The notes: generated by a model not told the origin, from the sequence alone. 64,000 nucleotides of DNA from Wocania_A sp965224845 (GCA_965224845.1 CBDDAJ010000014.1:62001-126000); one strand, 5' to 3'; counted from the first letter of the stretch, positions 7,777 to 18,761 are shown. Numbers and translations are program-made.

Positions 7777-10131
7777 ATGAAAAAGCTGCTATTTCATATC
7801 GTTTTATTTTTATGTATTGCACAGCAATCCTATTCTCAAGAAGATGGAATTGTTGCTTTTGATATACCTACAAGAAATTCTTTAAAATTTAATAAATATA
7901 CCATTAATCCAACGTTTAGTTTTGTAAGAGAACAAAATAAATACCTGAGTTTTTATAATAAAAGGCAGTGGGTACAGTTTGATGATGCACCGCTAACATA
8001 TTTAGCAAGTTATGCGGGAAGGTTTAGAGAAAACATGGGTGTTGGTATAGGAGTATTTCAACAAGATTATGGTGTGTTAACCACTTTTGGAGGCGTTTTA
8101 AACTTTGCATATAATGCGGTGCTAAATACCGATAGTAACTTAACATTGGGGTTAAATCTAGGGTTTTACAAGAGTGGTATAAATGAAGGAAGGGTAAATA
8201 CAAATTTTCCAGATCCGTCTATAGAAAATTTCCCTTCAAATTCTATAATTACCGTAAATCCAGGAATAAATTATGGTACAGATTTTTTCGATTTCGGACT
8301 TTCTGTAAATAATGCAGTATCTTATAATTTACTTAGTTCAAAGCTAATTGAAGATAATCCAGAGCAGGCTATTCAAGGACACATCATGTATACAGGTTAT
8401 GTAAATAGTCGTGGTTTTTTTGATGATAGTAAATTTTCAGGATTGTTACGAGCAGAATTTAAAAAAGATCAAACCATAATTTCAGGATTGGTTATGCTAA
8501 GCGTTCCTAAAGGAATATGGATGCAGGCCGGTTATAATAGCTTTTATGGTGCTTCAGGAGGACTAGGAATAAATATAAGTACTCAAATCGCTATAGAGTA
8601 TAATTATGAGACATCTATAGGCGATTTTTCGGCATTTGGAAATTCCCATGAAATTACCTTAGCGTATAAATTCAAAAATAGAGAACGATATAGTTATAGT
8701 GGAGATGATGATGAGCAAGCACTTTTAACTAGTAAAAAGAAAAGGAAAGTATTAGCTAAAAACACAACAACCTCTAAATTAAGTGCGGAAGAAAGGCAAC
8801 TTGCTAAAGAAGAAGCAAAAGCCAGAATTGAAGCCAGACGATTAGCGGCTATAGCAAAAGCAGAAGAGCGACAACTTGCATCGCAACAAAATAAAGTAAA
8901 AGCGGAACAGGATACTGTAGTTAAAAGGGGAGATAGTACGGATATTAAATCTGGACAAGAACAAAGCAATATAACCCAACCTGAAGAAAAAGTAAAAGCA
9001 GCGGAAGCAGCTAAAACTAAACTAGAAGAACAGGCAAAAGCTAATGAAGAAGAGCAGTTGAGGAAAGCAGCGGAAGCAGCTAGATTAAAATTAGAAGAAA
9101 AAGCGAAGGTTGAAGCTCAAGAGAAAGCGAAAGAAGAGGCCAGAATTAAGTTAGCAGAGGAAAAGGCACAAGCTGAAGCTGAAGCGCTAAAGAAAGCAAA
9201 CGAGGAAGAAGCTATTAAGATGATAGAATTGGATGGTGTAGTTGTGCCTGCACCAACTAATGAAACGACTAGATATTTATACGATCTTACTAAGTTAACA
9301 ACAGATTCTAAAATAGAACAGCAGGAATTATTAACAAAGTTAAGTGAAACCGTAGCTAGTAGAAACCAAGATCTTAAAGATTTAAAGGAAGAAAATGATT
9401 TAAGTGAAAGAGGTATATATAAAGCTCCAAAGCCATTTAAAAGCGTAAGCGCCGAAAAAGCAAAGTTAGAAGCTTTAAAGATTGAGATTGATAATATTAT
9501 TGAATCTCAAAACGACAAAATAACTCAATTAGAGACTTTGTATCGTAAAAGAATTAAAGAAGTAAGCGATGTTAATGATCCTGAAAATGCATTTTATTCT
9601 AAAGCCATACAAGACCTGAAAGCAGAACAGATACAAGTCTTAAGAACGAAAGAGAGTTTATTGACTACTTTAGAAACTATAAAAGTAGCAACCGAGGTAG
9701 AAAGAAAAAGAAGGATTAAACGTGCGGCATATGATAATGAAGAAGATAGGTACCAAAAAGATAGAGCTGCTTTAAATCAAATAAAACAATTTACACCTGT
9801 GGCCTCTGAACCTTTAACCTCAGAGGATTTTGACCCTGGTGAAGCACAAAGCGCTAGCATACAAATTGTTAAGAGTGTTAAAAACACAGAAAGTGGATTT
9901 TATGCCGTAATTGGCGTACATAGTGATGTAGCCAAAAGAGATGAGTTTTTAAGAAAGGCTGTAGCTGCTGGAGTATCTAATATAGACTTCTTTTTTGATG
10001 TAGCCACGAGCAAATATTATATCTATTACCAAAAGTTTAATGACATCCAATCTGCAAGAAAGGCCATGGAGCTAAAAGGGAGCAAACCGTATAATGATAC
10101 CATGGCTCTTGTTAAAATAGAAAATGATTAA
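7777..10131 (+). CDS. PorP/SprF-family T9SS membrane protein fused to coiled coil and SPOR-like domain
   Basis: 784 residues. The signal peptide ends near QQSYSQED. Residues about 21-305 match the PorP/SprF outer-membrane barrel (TINPTF, LTYLASYAGRF, MGVGIGVFQQDYGV, IWMQAGYNSFYGASGGLG). About 330-500 is an Ala/Glu/Lys-rich region, and up to about 680 it is predicted coiled coil. The last 85 residues (FYAVIGVHSDVAKRDEFLR, FFDVATSKYYIYYQKF) look like a SPOR peptidoglycan-binding domain. Ordinary PorP/SprF proteins are about 300-350 residues, so this is more than twice the usual length. It is translationally coupled to the upstream T9SS substrate. The extension could tie the surface adhesin complex to peptidoglycan; that is inference. 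Confidence 0.8.
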   Translation: MKKLLFHIVLFLCIAQQSYSQEDGIVAFDIPTRNSLKFNKYTINPTFSFVREQNKYLSFYNKRQWVQFDDAPLTYLASYAGRFRENMGVGIGVFQQDYGVLTTFGGVLNFAYNAVLNTDSNLTLGLNLGFYKSGINEGRVNTNFPDPSIENFPSNSIITVNPGINYGTDFFDFGLSVNNAVSYNLLSSKLIEDNPEQAIQGHIMYTGYVNSRGFFDDSKFSGLLRAEFKKDQTIISGLVMLSVPKGIWMQAGYNSFYGASGGLGINISTQIAIEYNYETSIGDFSAFGNSHEITLAYKFKNRERYSYSGDDDEQALLTSKKKRKVLAKNTTTSKLSAEERQLAKEEAKARIEARRLAAIAKAEERQLASQQNKVKAEQDTVVKRGDSTDIKSGQEQSNITQPEEKVKAAEAAKTKLEEQAKANEEEQLRKAAEAARLKLEEKAKVEAQEKAKEEARIKLAEEKAQAEAEALKKANEEEAIKMIELDGVVVPAPTNETTRYLYDLTKLTTDSKIEQQELLTKLSETVASRNQDLKDLKEENDLSERGIYKAPKPFKSVSAEKAKLEALKIEIDNIIESQNDKITQLETLYRKRIKEVSDVNDPENAFYSKAIQDLKAEQIQVLRTKESLLTTLETIKVATEVERKRRIKRAAYDNEEDRYQKDRAALNQIKQFTPVASEPLTSEDFDPGEAQSASIQIVKSVKNTESGFYAVIGVHSDVAKRDEFLRKAVAAGVSNIDFFFDVATSKYYIYYQKFNDIQSARKAMELKGSKPYNDTMALVKIEND

Positions 10132-10511
10132 CTGTCTGTTTTGTTGTAAGCTTTTTTAATGTTTTTAGCATTTTAATGTCAGATTAACTGTTTCTGCTAC
10201 ATCTTAGTTTAATTCACAAAATTATATTAAGCTTTTTTATCATGCTTATATTTTATTAATTGTATTTAAAATACTACAAAATTGATTATTTGTAAGGTCT
10301 AAATGTAGTATTTTATCGACAAACTGTCAAATTTGTTACTTTTATTTCTTTTAGTTACAAAAAAAATTACGATATTTAAGCCGTTTAAAATCATTAAATA
10401 TAGATGAAATGCTTTTAAAGTAAATATAACCTTACTTTGTTGATTTTAAATATACAGAATGTTTCTTTTTTAATGCCCCCAAGAAAAAAAGAAAAGCTAA
10501 AAGAATCGACT
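10132..10511. other. 380-bp intergenic region before the SprB-like gene
   Basis: No credible gene. It contains the 12-bp inverted repeat at 10267-10315. An imperfect -7 box (TTACTTTG, 10432-10439) lies about 70 bases before the chosen ATG, without a clear TTG at the right distance. Confidence 0.5.
10267..10315. repeat. 12-bp perfect inverted repeat (stem-loop)
   Basis: TAAAATACTACA (10267-10278) and TGTAGTATTTTA (10304-10315) pair perfectly around a 25-base loop. It could terminate transcription from the PorP-SPOR gene, or attenuate or regulate the adhesin gene. It lacks a clean trailing U tract. Confidence 0.45.
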
Positions 10512-13500
10512 ATGAAAAAAACTACTTATGTAAACATTGGACTTGTTGTTTTATTTCTCTTGCTGAGCCTACAAGCTTTTTCTCAAAACTTTGTGCCTTT
10601 TACACCTAGGTTTAATCAAGATTTAAAAGGTGATATCGTTTTAATTGGTAATAATATTTTAGGCCCGGATAATAATGCCTTTAATGATAATACTGTTTAC
10701 AATCACAATGTTGATATGCGGTATATTGATATAGATGGCGATGCATCAACATTTAGTTCATCTAGTGCAGATTTGGTTATTCCAGACCCTAGTTGTTATA
10801 GAATTATTCATGCCGGGTTATATTGGGGTGCAGTAACAAATGGAACAGCGCCTATTACAAATGTTAAGTTTAAAGGACCAACAGGAGGCTATAATGATAT
10901 TACAGGAACAGTAATATTTAATGCTAACGGCACCTCTGTAGATGCAGGAGATAGCTTCCCTTATGCATGTTATGCAGATGTTACAAGTATTGTTACAGGT
11001 TTAGGTACCGATTTAGGAACTTACACAGTAGCTAATGTTTCTAGTGCAGAAGGGCAGACAGATACATATACGCCATATAATGGTACCGGACATTCAGCAG
11101 GATGGTCTTTGTTTATTGTTTATGAGAACCCTACATTACCAGGTAAGTCGATTACAAGTTTTGATGGTTTTAGTGCTATAAGTATTGCTGGAGGGAATCC
11201 AGCTTTAGATATACCAGTTTCTGGATTTAGAACTGTTCCTGCACCAGCTCCAGTTAGAGCAAACTTTGCATTTGCAACCTTAGAAGGCGATAGCCCTATT
11301 TTGGGAGATCAATTGTTACTTAATGGCGTAAACCTTTCTACAGTAGATAGACCTGCCACTAATTTTTTTAATAGCTCGGTTACACAATTAAGCGCAACAC
11401 CAGTAAATAATAGAAATCCCAATAGTACTAATACTTTAGGGTTTGATACAGGTGTGATGGTTGTACCTAATCCGGGAAATACAGTTATTGCTAACAATGC
11501 CACATCTGGAACCGTTCGTTTAGAAACCAGCGGCGATACCTATTTCCCTTATTTCTATGCCTTAGCGGTTGATATTATAGAACCAAATATTGTACTTACT
11601 AAAATTGTTGAAGATGCTCTGGGGAATGATATTGGGGGGCAATTAGTTAGTCTGGGAGACGAATTAAATTATGTTATTGGTTTTCAGAATACGGGAAATG
11701 ATAATGCCACAAATTTAACTATCAGGGATATCCTTCCTTTAAATATCGTTTTTAATTATCCTTCAGATATTGATGTTTTACCACCAGGAGTTACGGTGCA
11801 AAGTTACGACCCTGTTACAAGGGAAATAATATTTAGTGTTGATAACTCTGTTGTTGAAGAAAACGACCCGGTACAAGAAATTCGCTTTAAAGTAACTGTT
11901 GTACAAACTTGTAGCTTGTTAAATGATGCTTGTGATAATATTATCAGTAACCAGGCTTTTGCAACATACAACGGAACGTTAAACCCAACGTTTACAATTT
12001 CAGACGACCCGAGTTTTAATACCAATGCCGGTTGTTTATTAAACCCTTCTGCTACTAATTTTTTAGCAGATATAGATTGTACGTTTACTGAAGATGTTAT
12101 CCTTTGCGGTGCAAGTACAGTGCTTACGGCCGGAGATGGTTACGATTCTTATTCTTGGTCTACAAGTCCTACCGGAACACCAGTAATAGGAACCACACAA
12201 TCCATAACAGTAACGGCTGTAGGAACTTATTATGTTCGTAATACAGCTACAGCACCTTGTCAATCAATAAACCAGGAGTTTAATGTGGTAACTTTTGGAG
12301 CTGGTGTTACTAACCCGTTAATTCCGTTTGCCGATCAGGTGGTTATATGTCCAAACGATGGTAAAGAATTGCCTAATTTTTTCTTATGCGGAGGAGGAGA
12401 TACAAGATATATTCAAACCAATATAACAGATACATCATCTATAATTTGGGAAAAACTTGATGAAACAAGTTGTGCTGCAGTTGCAGATCAGGATTGTGCT
12501 AACGAAGATCCAGGATGTACTTGGAATCAGGTTGAAACCGGCCCGAATTATTTAATAGATACGGCTGGTCAATATAGATTAACCTTAAATTATACAGGAG
12601 GTTGTTTTAATCAATTTTATTTTAATGTTTATACCAATCTACTTGTTCCTACGGTTACATCCAGAGATATTTACTGTACTACTCCAGGAGAGATTGTTGT
12701 AGGTGGTGTTCCTAGCGGGTATGAGTACAGTATTGATGGAACAAACTACCAGGCTAGTAATGTGTTTTCAATTACTACCCCTAACATTTATAGCGTATAT
12801 GTGAGACAAATTGGTGTAACTCCTAACCCTTGTATTTTTTCAGTGCCAGATGTTCAAATACGGGAACGCGATTTTACAGTATCTACAATTGTTACACAAC
12901 CGTATTGTAATGGTGAATTAGGCAGCGTTGTATTGGCTGCAAATGATGTGCGTCCGCAATATTTCTTTTCAATTTATGATGGGGCAACTTTGGTAAATAG
13001 TGTAGGGCCTATAAATGATAATAATTATACGTTTTCAAATTTAAACCCGGGAACCTATACGGTTAATGTATCAACAGAAGACGGCTGTACTTATACCGGA
13101 AATATTGATATTATCAATCCGCCTTTATTAGAGGCTACTTCAGCGCTAACAAAACCTTTGACTTGTACTGATGGAGAGATTACTGTTTATCCGGTAGGAG
13201 GGACGCCTCCATATTTTTATTTTGTAAATAGCACTACAGTTTTCCAAACAACACCTATAATAAACGTGCCAAATGCAGGAATATATAATATTACGGTTGT
13301 AGATTCTAATAACTGTTCAGCTGATACATCCCTGACAGTTAATGCCACTCCGGCTCCGGATTTTAATGTTACTAAAACAGATATTCTATGTTCTGATGAT
13401 GGTAATGTTGGAGCAATAAACATTAATGTAACCAATCCTAATGGTAATAGTTTACAGTACAGTATAGATAACGGAGTTACATTCTTTAATTCACCTGCAT

Positions 13501-16500
13501 TTACCGGACTTGCAGCTGGAGATTATAATGTTGTTGTTCAATATACTTTTGGAACCGAAGTATGTGTAACCCCACCACAGCTTATATCTATTATAGCCAC
13601 TACTGCAATTTCAGGAACAGCTACATTAACTACACCTTATACCTGTGTCACTAATGGTGTTATAACCGTTTCTGGTGTTTCCGGAGGAACTCCACCATAT
13701 ACTTATAGTCTTGATGGTTTTACTTTCCAGTCCGGTACAACATTTTCCGGGCTAACCGATGGTATCTATACAGTAACTATTAGAGATGGCAATAACTGTA
13801 CTTTTGTTACAGCACCAATAACTATAGATCCGTTAAACCCGCCTACAGATTTAACCTTTAGTAATACTCCTTTAAGTTGCCCAGCAATTACAACAGATGT
13901 TACAATTACAGGTACTACAGGAGGTACATGGCCACTAGAATACCAAATAACAGCACCAGCAGCTTCGGCTACAGCATATCAATCTTCTAATGTGTTTTTA
14001 GGATTATCACCAGATACCTATACATTTCAGGTAAGAGATGCCAATAATTGTGTATACAGCGAATCGTATACTATAGCACCGTTACCACCAATTTCGGTAA
14101 GCACTGTTCTAACTAAAGATTTAGACTGTACAGTATCACCGGATGCTTCAATTGTCGGAACAATTTCTGGAGGCGCTTCACCATTTACATATGCCGTTTC
14201 ATTTAATGGAGGTGCTTATATTTCTTTGGGGGTAACAGGTACACCATTTACTTATACAACGGCTGCAGATGGTACATATCAATTTGAAGTAACCGATGCC
14301 AATGGATGTTCTGCCGTATCTAATGTGCAAACTATAAATGCCATTACGTTACCGGAAATTATTTCTGTGGTGCAAACACAACCCATTTTATGTCACGGAG
14401 ATTCTAATGCAGCCATTCAAATAACTATTAATAACGCAGTAGGAACACCTCCTTTTGTAATTAACGTTAATAATGATACAACAAGTACCAATTATGGAAC
14501 ACAAACAAGTGGTCTTCCGGCAGGAACATATACAATTACATTAACAGATTCTAAATCTTGTACAGATACAGAAACTATTGTAATTACAGAGCCTAGCCCA
14601 ATTACTTTTGATTTAACCAAGGTAGATATTACTTGTAATAATCCCGGTGGCTCAAGTTTAGGTTCAATTACTGTTGAAAATGTAGCAGGAGGAACTGCTC
14701 CTTTTACATATTATATTACTAATAATTTTAATGATGTTATTGCAGGGAATCCATATGCAGCAGTATCCAATGAAAATCATACATTCAATATTATTAATTT
14801 TGGGACTTACACCATAAATGTAGTTGATGCTAATGGCTGTAGTTTGTCTCAGCAAATAGTTATTGCATCTCCACCTTCAGACTTATTAATTGATGTTACT
14901 ACCGTTGTACCAGATTGTGCCTCAGGGGGTACAGCTATTGTAGAAGCTATATCTGCTGTAGGTAGTGGTAGCTATGAGTTTGGTATTTTAGAATTTAATT
15001 CTGCGCCTTATACATCAACGTTTTTTCCTTCAGATGTTGGGTTTCCCAATAGAAGAACATTTACAAATCTTATTCCAGGAGTTGTTTATACTTTTGTAGT
15101 GCACGATCTGGTAACTGATTGTTATTATGTTAAATCGGCAGATGCACCTATAGCCTCTGCGTCTACTTTAACATCATCAGTAGTTCCTAATAATGTAGTG
15201 TGTATTGGTGAAAGCAATGGCAGCGTAACTTTTACAATTGATAATTTTGATAGTACAACGACTTCAGTCGATTATACAATTTATACGGCTTATACTAATG
15301 TACTAGTAGATGGGCCAACAAATTTACCAGTTACTTTTGGAACGCCAGAAACGGTAACAACACCATCACCGGGAACCCTGGCTGTAGGGCAATATTATAT
15401 TGTTTTTACTGAAAATGGCACAGGGGCATTTAATGGCTGTCAATCTGCAACGGCAATTTTTGAAATAACTGAATCTGCAATAGATTTAGATATAACTGCT
15501 ACGGTTGATAAAAATGCAAATTGTAATCCAAATTCTGGACTAATTAGTGCTATAGCTACAAATGGAACGGCACCATATTTATATCAAATAACAACCTCGG
15601 CAATTCCACCATTAGCTACAGATCCTTTATGGGCTTCTGCCAGTACTTTTAATGTTGATGCTAATAGTTATTACGTGCATGTTATAGATGCTAATGGTTG
15701 TATTAAGTCGACTCCGGTTTTAGTTTTACCCGCAGATCCAGAACCTGTTATAACAGCAACAGTCGCTAACCAATGTACGGTAACAGAAGGTAATTTTGAA
15801 ATCGATGTTGCATTAACAACTGCTGGTATTGCACCATATAGTTATAGTATTGATGGTGGTGTATTTCAAACCCGTACAGCCCCGTTTACCATATCAAACT
15901 TAGCATCTGGTATACACACTGTAGAAATTCAAGATGCTAATGGTTGTGGAAACACAGTAACTGTAACCATTGAAGCGCCTATAGATTTAATACCAACAGT
16001 AACGGCATTGGCATCCTGTAATGATAATGATGGTGAAATCACTGTGACCGGATCTGGAGGAACAGGAACGTATACATATGCTATAAGTCCTAATCCAGTA
16101 ACAATCAGTTTAAGTGGTAATGTGTTTTCAGGTGTGCCATCTGGTACTTATACTGTAACCATTACTGATACTACTACATTGTGTTCTGAAGATGCAATTA
16201 TAGTGGTGCCTACAGCAACACTTCCAACAATAACCACAACGCCAACTCCAGTAACCTGTTTTACCAATAATGATGGTTCATTTGAGTTGAATGTGAGTGG
16301 TTATTCAGGAGCATATAATTACGAAGTGTTTGATAGTTCCAGTACTTCTGTTTTTGGAGTTGTAGCTGCTAATACATCTACAAATCCGCAACCAGTTACA
16401 GGATTGTTAGCAGGGACTTATTCTATAGTTATTACAGAAACTGCCAGCCCGTTTTGTTCTAATACCGGAAGTGTAATTATTCAATCTCCTGCTGATGCTT

Positions 16501-18740
16501 TGTCTGTAGTAGCTACAGAAACATCAAATGTAACCTGTGATAATAATAGCGGAACAATAACTGCTGTTGCAAGTGGTGGCTGGGGAACTTATGAATATGA
16601 ATTAACAGGAGCCACAACAGTAGCATATTCTCCAAATGGAACGTTTACTAATTTATCAGCAGGGATTTATACTGTTAATGTAAGAGATGCCGGCGGATGT
16701 ATAGTTTCTGAGACAGTGCCATTAAATGTGCCTCCTCCAATTACAGCTACGGTAACAGCAGATAGCCCTTTATTATCTTGTTTTGGAGATACAAACGGCA
16801 CTATAACAGTAAGTGCTATAAGTGGTGGAGAAGGAAGTAATTATTCGTATACCTTGAATATGACTTCCCCAACGGTAAGTACATCAGGACCTCAATCATC
16901 AAATGTATTTACAGGTCTTGGAGCAGGAACTTATAATGTGGTTGTTACTGATGGATATAATTGTAGATTCCCATCAGCAGATATAATCATTTCTGAACCT
17001 ACACAAATTCAAGCAAGTTTAGTAACAGCTACAACACCAACTTGTACTACAGATGCTACACTTACTTTAAGCGCAACTGGCGGAACCGGAACTTATGAAT
17101 ATAGTAGTTCTGCTACTTTTGCTACTGTTTTAGGTTCTTTTGCATCATCTACAACAATTAATGGTGCGACTCCCGGAGTCTATATATATTATGTAAGAGA
17201 TGCTAACGGTTGTATATCCAGTGCTTCTAATGAAATAACAATAGACCCGTTACCAACATTAATGGTTGGTTTAGATACGACTAATGCTTCAATTAATTGT
17301 GCCGGTGATAGTACTGGTGTTATAATAGCTACAGCTGAAGGTGGTTTAGGAAGCTATATTTATACATTGCAAGATGGTTCAGGGACAGATATTACTCCGG
17401 CACCAATACAAACCAGTCCAGGAGTGTTTACAGATTTGCCCATTGGAACCTATCAGGTACAGGTTGATAGTGGAGACTGTTTAGCTACAAGCGATCAAAC
17501 AATAATTACAGAGCCAGCAGCACCATTAACGGCAAACTTTACGGTAACTGATGTTACATGTACAGGAAGTAATGATGGTGTGATGGAAATTACCGCATCG
17601 GGCGGAACTGGTATTATAAAATATGCTATTTCTCCTCAATTGAACCAATTTTTTGACACGCCGGTTTTTGAAGATCTAGCACCAGGAACGTATCAGGCTA
17701 TAGCACAAGATGAATTAGGTTGTTTTGTTATTTTAGATTTCACAATAAATGAGCCTGTTCCGGTTATGCTTAGTATTGTTTCAAACTCAATTATTCCTGA
17801 AGTTTGTAATGGTGACCTAGATGGCGAATTTAGTATTGAAATTTCAGGAGGAAGCTTACCTTACAGTGTTAGTTTAGATGATATTAACGGGACATATACA
17901 ACAGGTACTTTAACGCAAACCCAATTTGATTTTACAGGCTTAGCAGGAGGTGATCATATCGTTTACGTACGTGATGCCCAAGGCTGTGAATCTGAATGGA
18001 ATATCACATTTCCACCATCAGTATTCATAGACCCTATGGTAGAAGTAGACTATGGTTGTATAAACAATTTATCTACCAATACTGTTATTGTAACAGTTGA
18101 TGCTAGTGTAAACACTTCAGATTTAGATTATTCACTAAACGGAGGCGCATATCAAACGAGTAATATATTTACTGATGTGCCACCAGGATTGGGGCATTAT
18201 ATAGATGTAAGACATACGAATGGATGTATTAAAAGAACAGAGACCTTCGATATAAATGCTTACGATCCCTTGGTTTTAGTTTTGGAAGAAGGTGCTTTAA
18301 ACGAAATTGTTGCAGTAGCCTCTGGAGGATCGGGAGATTATGAGTATACACTGAATGGTGTGTCTTATGGAAGCACCAATACGTTCCTTATTTATGCTTC
18401 AGGTGATTATACGGTAACTGTAACAGATAGTAATGGTTGTATTGCTATTGCTACTGGATATTTTGAATATATAGATGTGTGTATTCCTAATTATTTTACA
18501 CCTAATAACGATGGAGTTCTAGATGAATGGGGCCCTGGTTGTACAGATCAATATAGAGATATGACGTTTGATATTTTCGACAGATATGGTCGTAAAATAG
18601 CAACACTTCGTGTTGGACAAAAGTGGGATGGTAAATATAATGGGAAAGAACTCCCTACTGGTGATTACTGGTATGTAGTAAAATTAAATGATAACCTGGA
18701 CGATCGAGAGTTTGTTGGACATTTTACACTATATCGATAA
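10512..18740 (+). CDS. giant SprB-like repeat adhesin, T9SS type B substrate
   Basis: 2742 residues from ATG at 10512 (MKKTTYVNIG). The frame is open further upstream, but those codons lack a signal peptide. The signal peptide ends near LQAFSQN. Residues about 20-350 form an N-terminal domain (RIIHAGLYWGA, GWSLFIVYENP), followed by a DUF11-like segment (LNYVIGFQNTGNDNATNLTI). About 21-22 SprB-type repeats follow, each roughly 85-115 residues: a Cys near the start, GxITV, SGGTxPYTYSID and GTYTVTVxDxNGC. The C-terminus from NYFTPNNDGVLDEWGP through TGDYWYVVKL to GHFTLYR is a type B sorting domain. SprB of Flavobacterium johnsoniae is the mobile gliding adhesin and is longer, about 6,500 residues. 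The PorP/SprF gene just downstream supports the call. Role: surface adhesion, possibly gliding. Confidence 0.9.
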   Translation: MKKTTYVNIGLVVLFLLLSLQAFSQNFVPFTPRFNQDLKGDIVLIGNNILGPDNNAFNDNTVYNHNVDMRYIDIDGDASTFSSSSADLVIPDPSCYRIIHAGLYWGAVTNGTAPITNVKFKGPTGGYNDITGTVIFNANGTSVDAGDSFPYACYADVTSIVTGLGTDLGTYTVANVSSAEGQTDTYTPYNGTGHSAGWSLFIVYENPTLPGKSITSFDGFSAISIAGGNPALDIPVSGFRTVPAPAPVRANFAFATLEGDSPILGDQLLLNGVNLSTVDRPATNFFNSSVTQLSATPVNNRNPNSTNTLGFDTGVMVVPNPGNTVIANNATSGTVRLETSGDTYFPYFYALAVDIIEPNIVLTKIVEDALGNDIGGQLVSLGDELNYVIGFQNTGNDNATNLTIRDILPLNIVFNYPSDIDVLPPGVTVQSYDPVTREIIFSVDNSVVEENDPVQEIRFKVTVVQTCSLLNDACDNIISNQAFATYNGTLNPTFTISDDPSFNTNAGCLLNPSATNFLADIDCTFTEDVILCGASTVLTAGDGYDSYSWSTSPTGTPVIGTTQSITVTAVGTYYVRNTATAPCQSINQEFNVVTFGAGVTNPLIPFADQVVICPNDGKELPNFFLCGGGDTRYIQTNITDTSSIIWEKLDETSCAAVADQDCANEDPGCTWNQVETGPNYLIDTAGQYRLTLNYTGGCFNQFYFNVYTNLLVPTVTSRDIYCTTPGEIVVGGVPSGYEYSIDGTNYQASNVFSITTPNIYSVYVRQIGVTPNPCIFSVPDVQIRERDFTVSTIVTQPYCNGELGSVVLAANDVRPQYFFSIYDGATLVNSVGPINDNNYTFSNLNPGTYTVNVSTEDGCTYTGNIDIINPPLLEATSALTKPLTCTDGEITVYPVGGTPPYFYFVNSTTVFQTTPIINVPNAGIYNITVVDSNNCSADTSLTVNATPAPDFNVTKTDILCSDDGNVGAININVTNPNGNSLQYSIDNGVTFFNSPAFTGLAAGDYNVVVQYTFGTEVCVTPPQLISIIATTAISGTATLTTPYTCVTNGVITVSGVSGGTPPYTYSLDGFTFQSGTTFSGLTDGIYTVTIRDGNNCTFVTAPITIDPLNPPTDLTFSNTPLSCPAITTDVTITGTTGGTWPLEYQITAPAASATAYQSSNVFLGLSPDTYTFQVRDANNCVYSESYTIAPLPPISVSTVLTKDLDCTVSPDASIVGTISGGASPFTYAVSFNGGAYISLGVTGTPFTYTTAADGTYQFEVTDANGCSAVSNVQTINAITLPEIISVVQTQPILCHGDSNAAIQITINNAVGTPPFVINVNNDTTSTNYGTQTSGLPAGTYTITLTDSKSCTDTETIVITEPSPITFDLTKVDITCNNPGGSSLGSITVENVAGGTAPFTYYITNNFNDVIAGNPYAAVSNENHTFNIINFGTYTINVVDANGCSLSQQIVIASPPSDLLIDVTTVVPDCASGGTAIVEAISAVGSGSYEFGILEFNSAPYTSTFFPSDVGFPNRRTFTNLIPGVVYTFVVHDLVTDCYYVKSADAPIASASTLTSSVVPNNVVCIGESNGSVTFTIDNFDSTTTSVDYTIYTAYTNVLVDGPTNLPVTFGTPETVTTPSPGTLAVGQYYIVFTENGTGAFNGCQSATAIFEITESAIDLDITATVDKNANCNPNSGLISAIATNGTAPYLYQITTSAIPPLATDPLWASASTFNVDANSYYVHVIDANGCIKSTPVLVLPADPEPVITATVANQCTVTEGNFEIDVALTTAGIAPYSYSIDGGVFQTRTAPFTISNLASGIHTVEIQDANGCGNTVTVTIEAPIDLIPTVTALASCNDNDGEITVTGSGGTGTYTYAISPNPVTISLSGNVFSGVPSGTYTVTITDTTTLCSEDAIIVVPTATLPTITTTPTPVTCFTNNDGSFELNVSGYSGAYNYEVFDSSSTSVFGVVAANTSTNPQPVTGLLAGTYSIVITETASPFCSNTGSVIIQSPADALSVVATETSNVTCDNNSGTITAVASGGWGTYEYELTGATTVAYSPNGTFTNLSAGIYTVNVRDAGGCIVSETVPLNVPPPITATVTADSPLLSCFGDTNGTITVSAISGGEGSNYSYTLNMTSPTVSTSGPQSSNVFTGLGAGTYNVVVTDGYNCRFPSADIIISEPTQIQASLVTATTPTCTTDATLTLSATGGTGTYEYSSSATFATVLGSFASSTTINGATPGVYIYYVRDANGCISSASNEITIDPLPTLMVGLDTTNASINCAGDSTGVIIATAEGGLGSYIYTLQDGSGTDITPAPIQTSPGVFTDLPIGTYQVQVDSGDCLATSDQTIITEPAAPLTANFTVTDVTCTGSNDGVMEITASGGTGIIKYAISPQLNQFFDTPVFEDLAPGTYQAIAQDELGCFVILDFTINEPVPVMLSIVSNSIIPEVCNGDLDGEFSIEISGGSLPYSVSLDDINGTYTTGTLTQTQFDFTGLAGGDHIVYVRDAQGCESEWNITFPPSVFIDPMVEVDYGCINNLSTNTVIVTVDASVNTSDLDYSLNGGAYQTSNIFTDVPPGLGHYIDVRHTNGCIKRTETFDINAYDPLVLVLEEGALNEIVAVASGGSGDYEYTLNGVSYGSTNTFLIYASGDYTVTVTDSNGCIAIATGYFEYIDVCIPNYFTPNNDGVLDEWGPGCTDQYRDMTFDIFDRYGRKIATLRVGQKWDGKYNGKELPTGDYWYVVKLNDNLDDREFVGHFTLYR

Positions 18741-18761
18741 AACCCTCAAAAAAAAATTAAA

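Noticed and set aside
8694..8969. Minus-strand frame within the PorP-SPOR gene
   Set aside because: It mirrors the Ala/Glu/Lys-rich coiled coil on the other strand, and no promoter or family match was seen.
10437..10511. Upstream extension of the giant adhesin frame from a TTG
   Set aside because: The extra 25 codons put charged residues before the signal peptide; the ATG at 10512 gives a normal signal peptide.
12063..12263. Cysteine-rich minus-strand reading frame inside the giant adhesin gene
   Set aside because: It is a shadow of the repeat-coding plus-strand frame. Its odd composition comes from the Thr/Gly/Val-rich adhesin codons, and it has no start context.
10512..18740. The repeated segments as DNA-level tandem repeats or a CRISPR-like array
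   Set aside because: Similarity is at protein level with diverged codons. There are no short identical direct repeats with regular spacers. No CRISPR array was seen anywhere.
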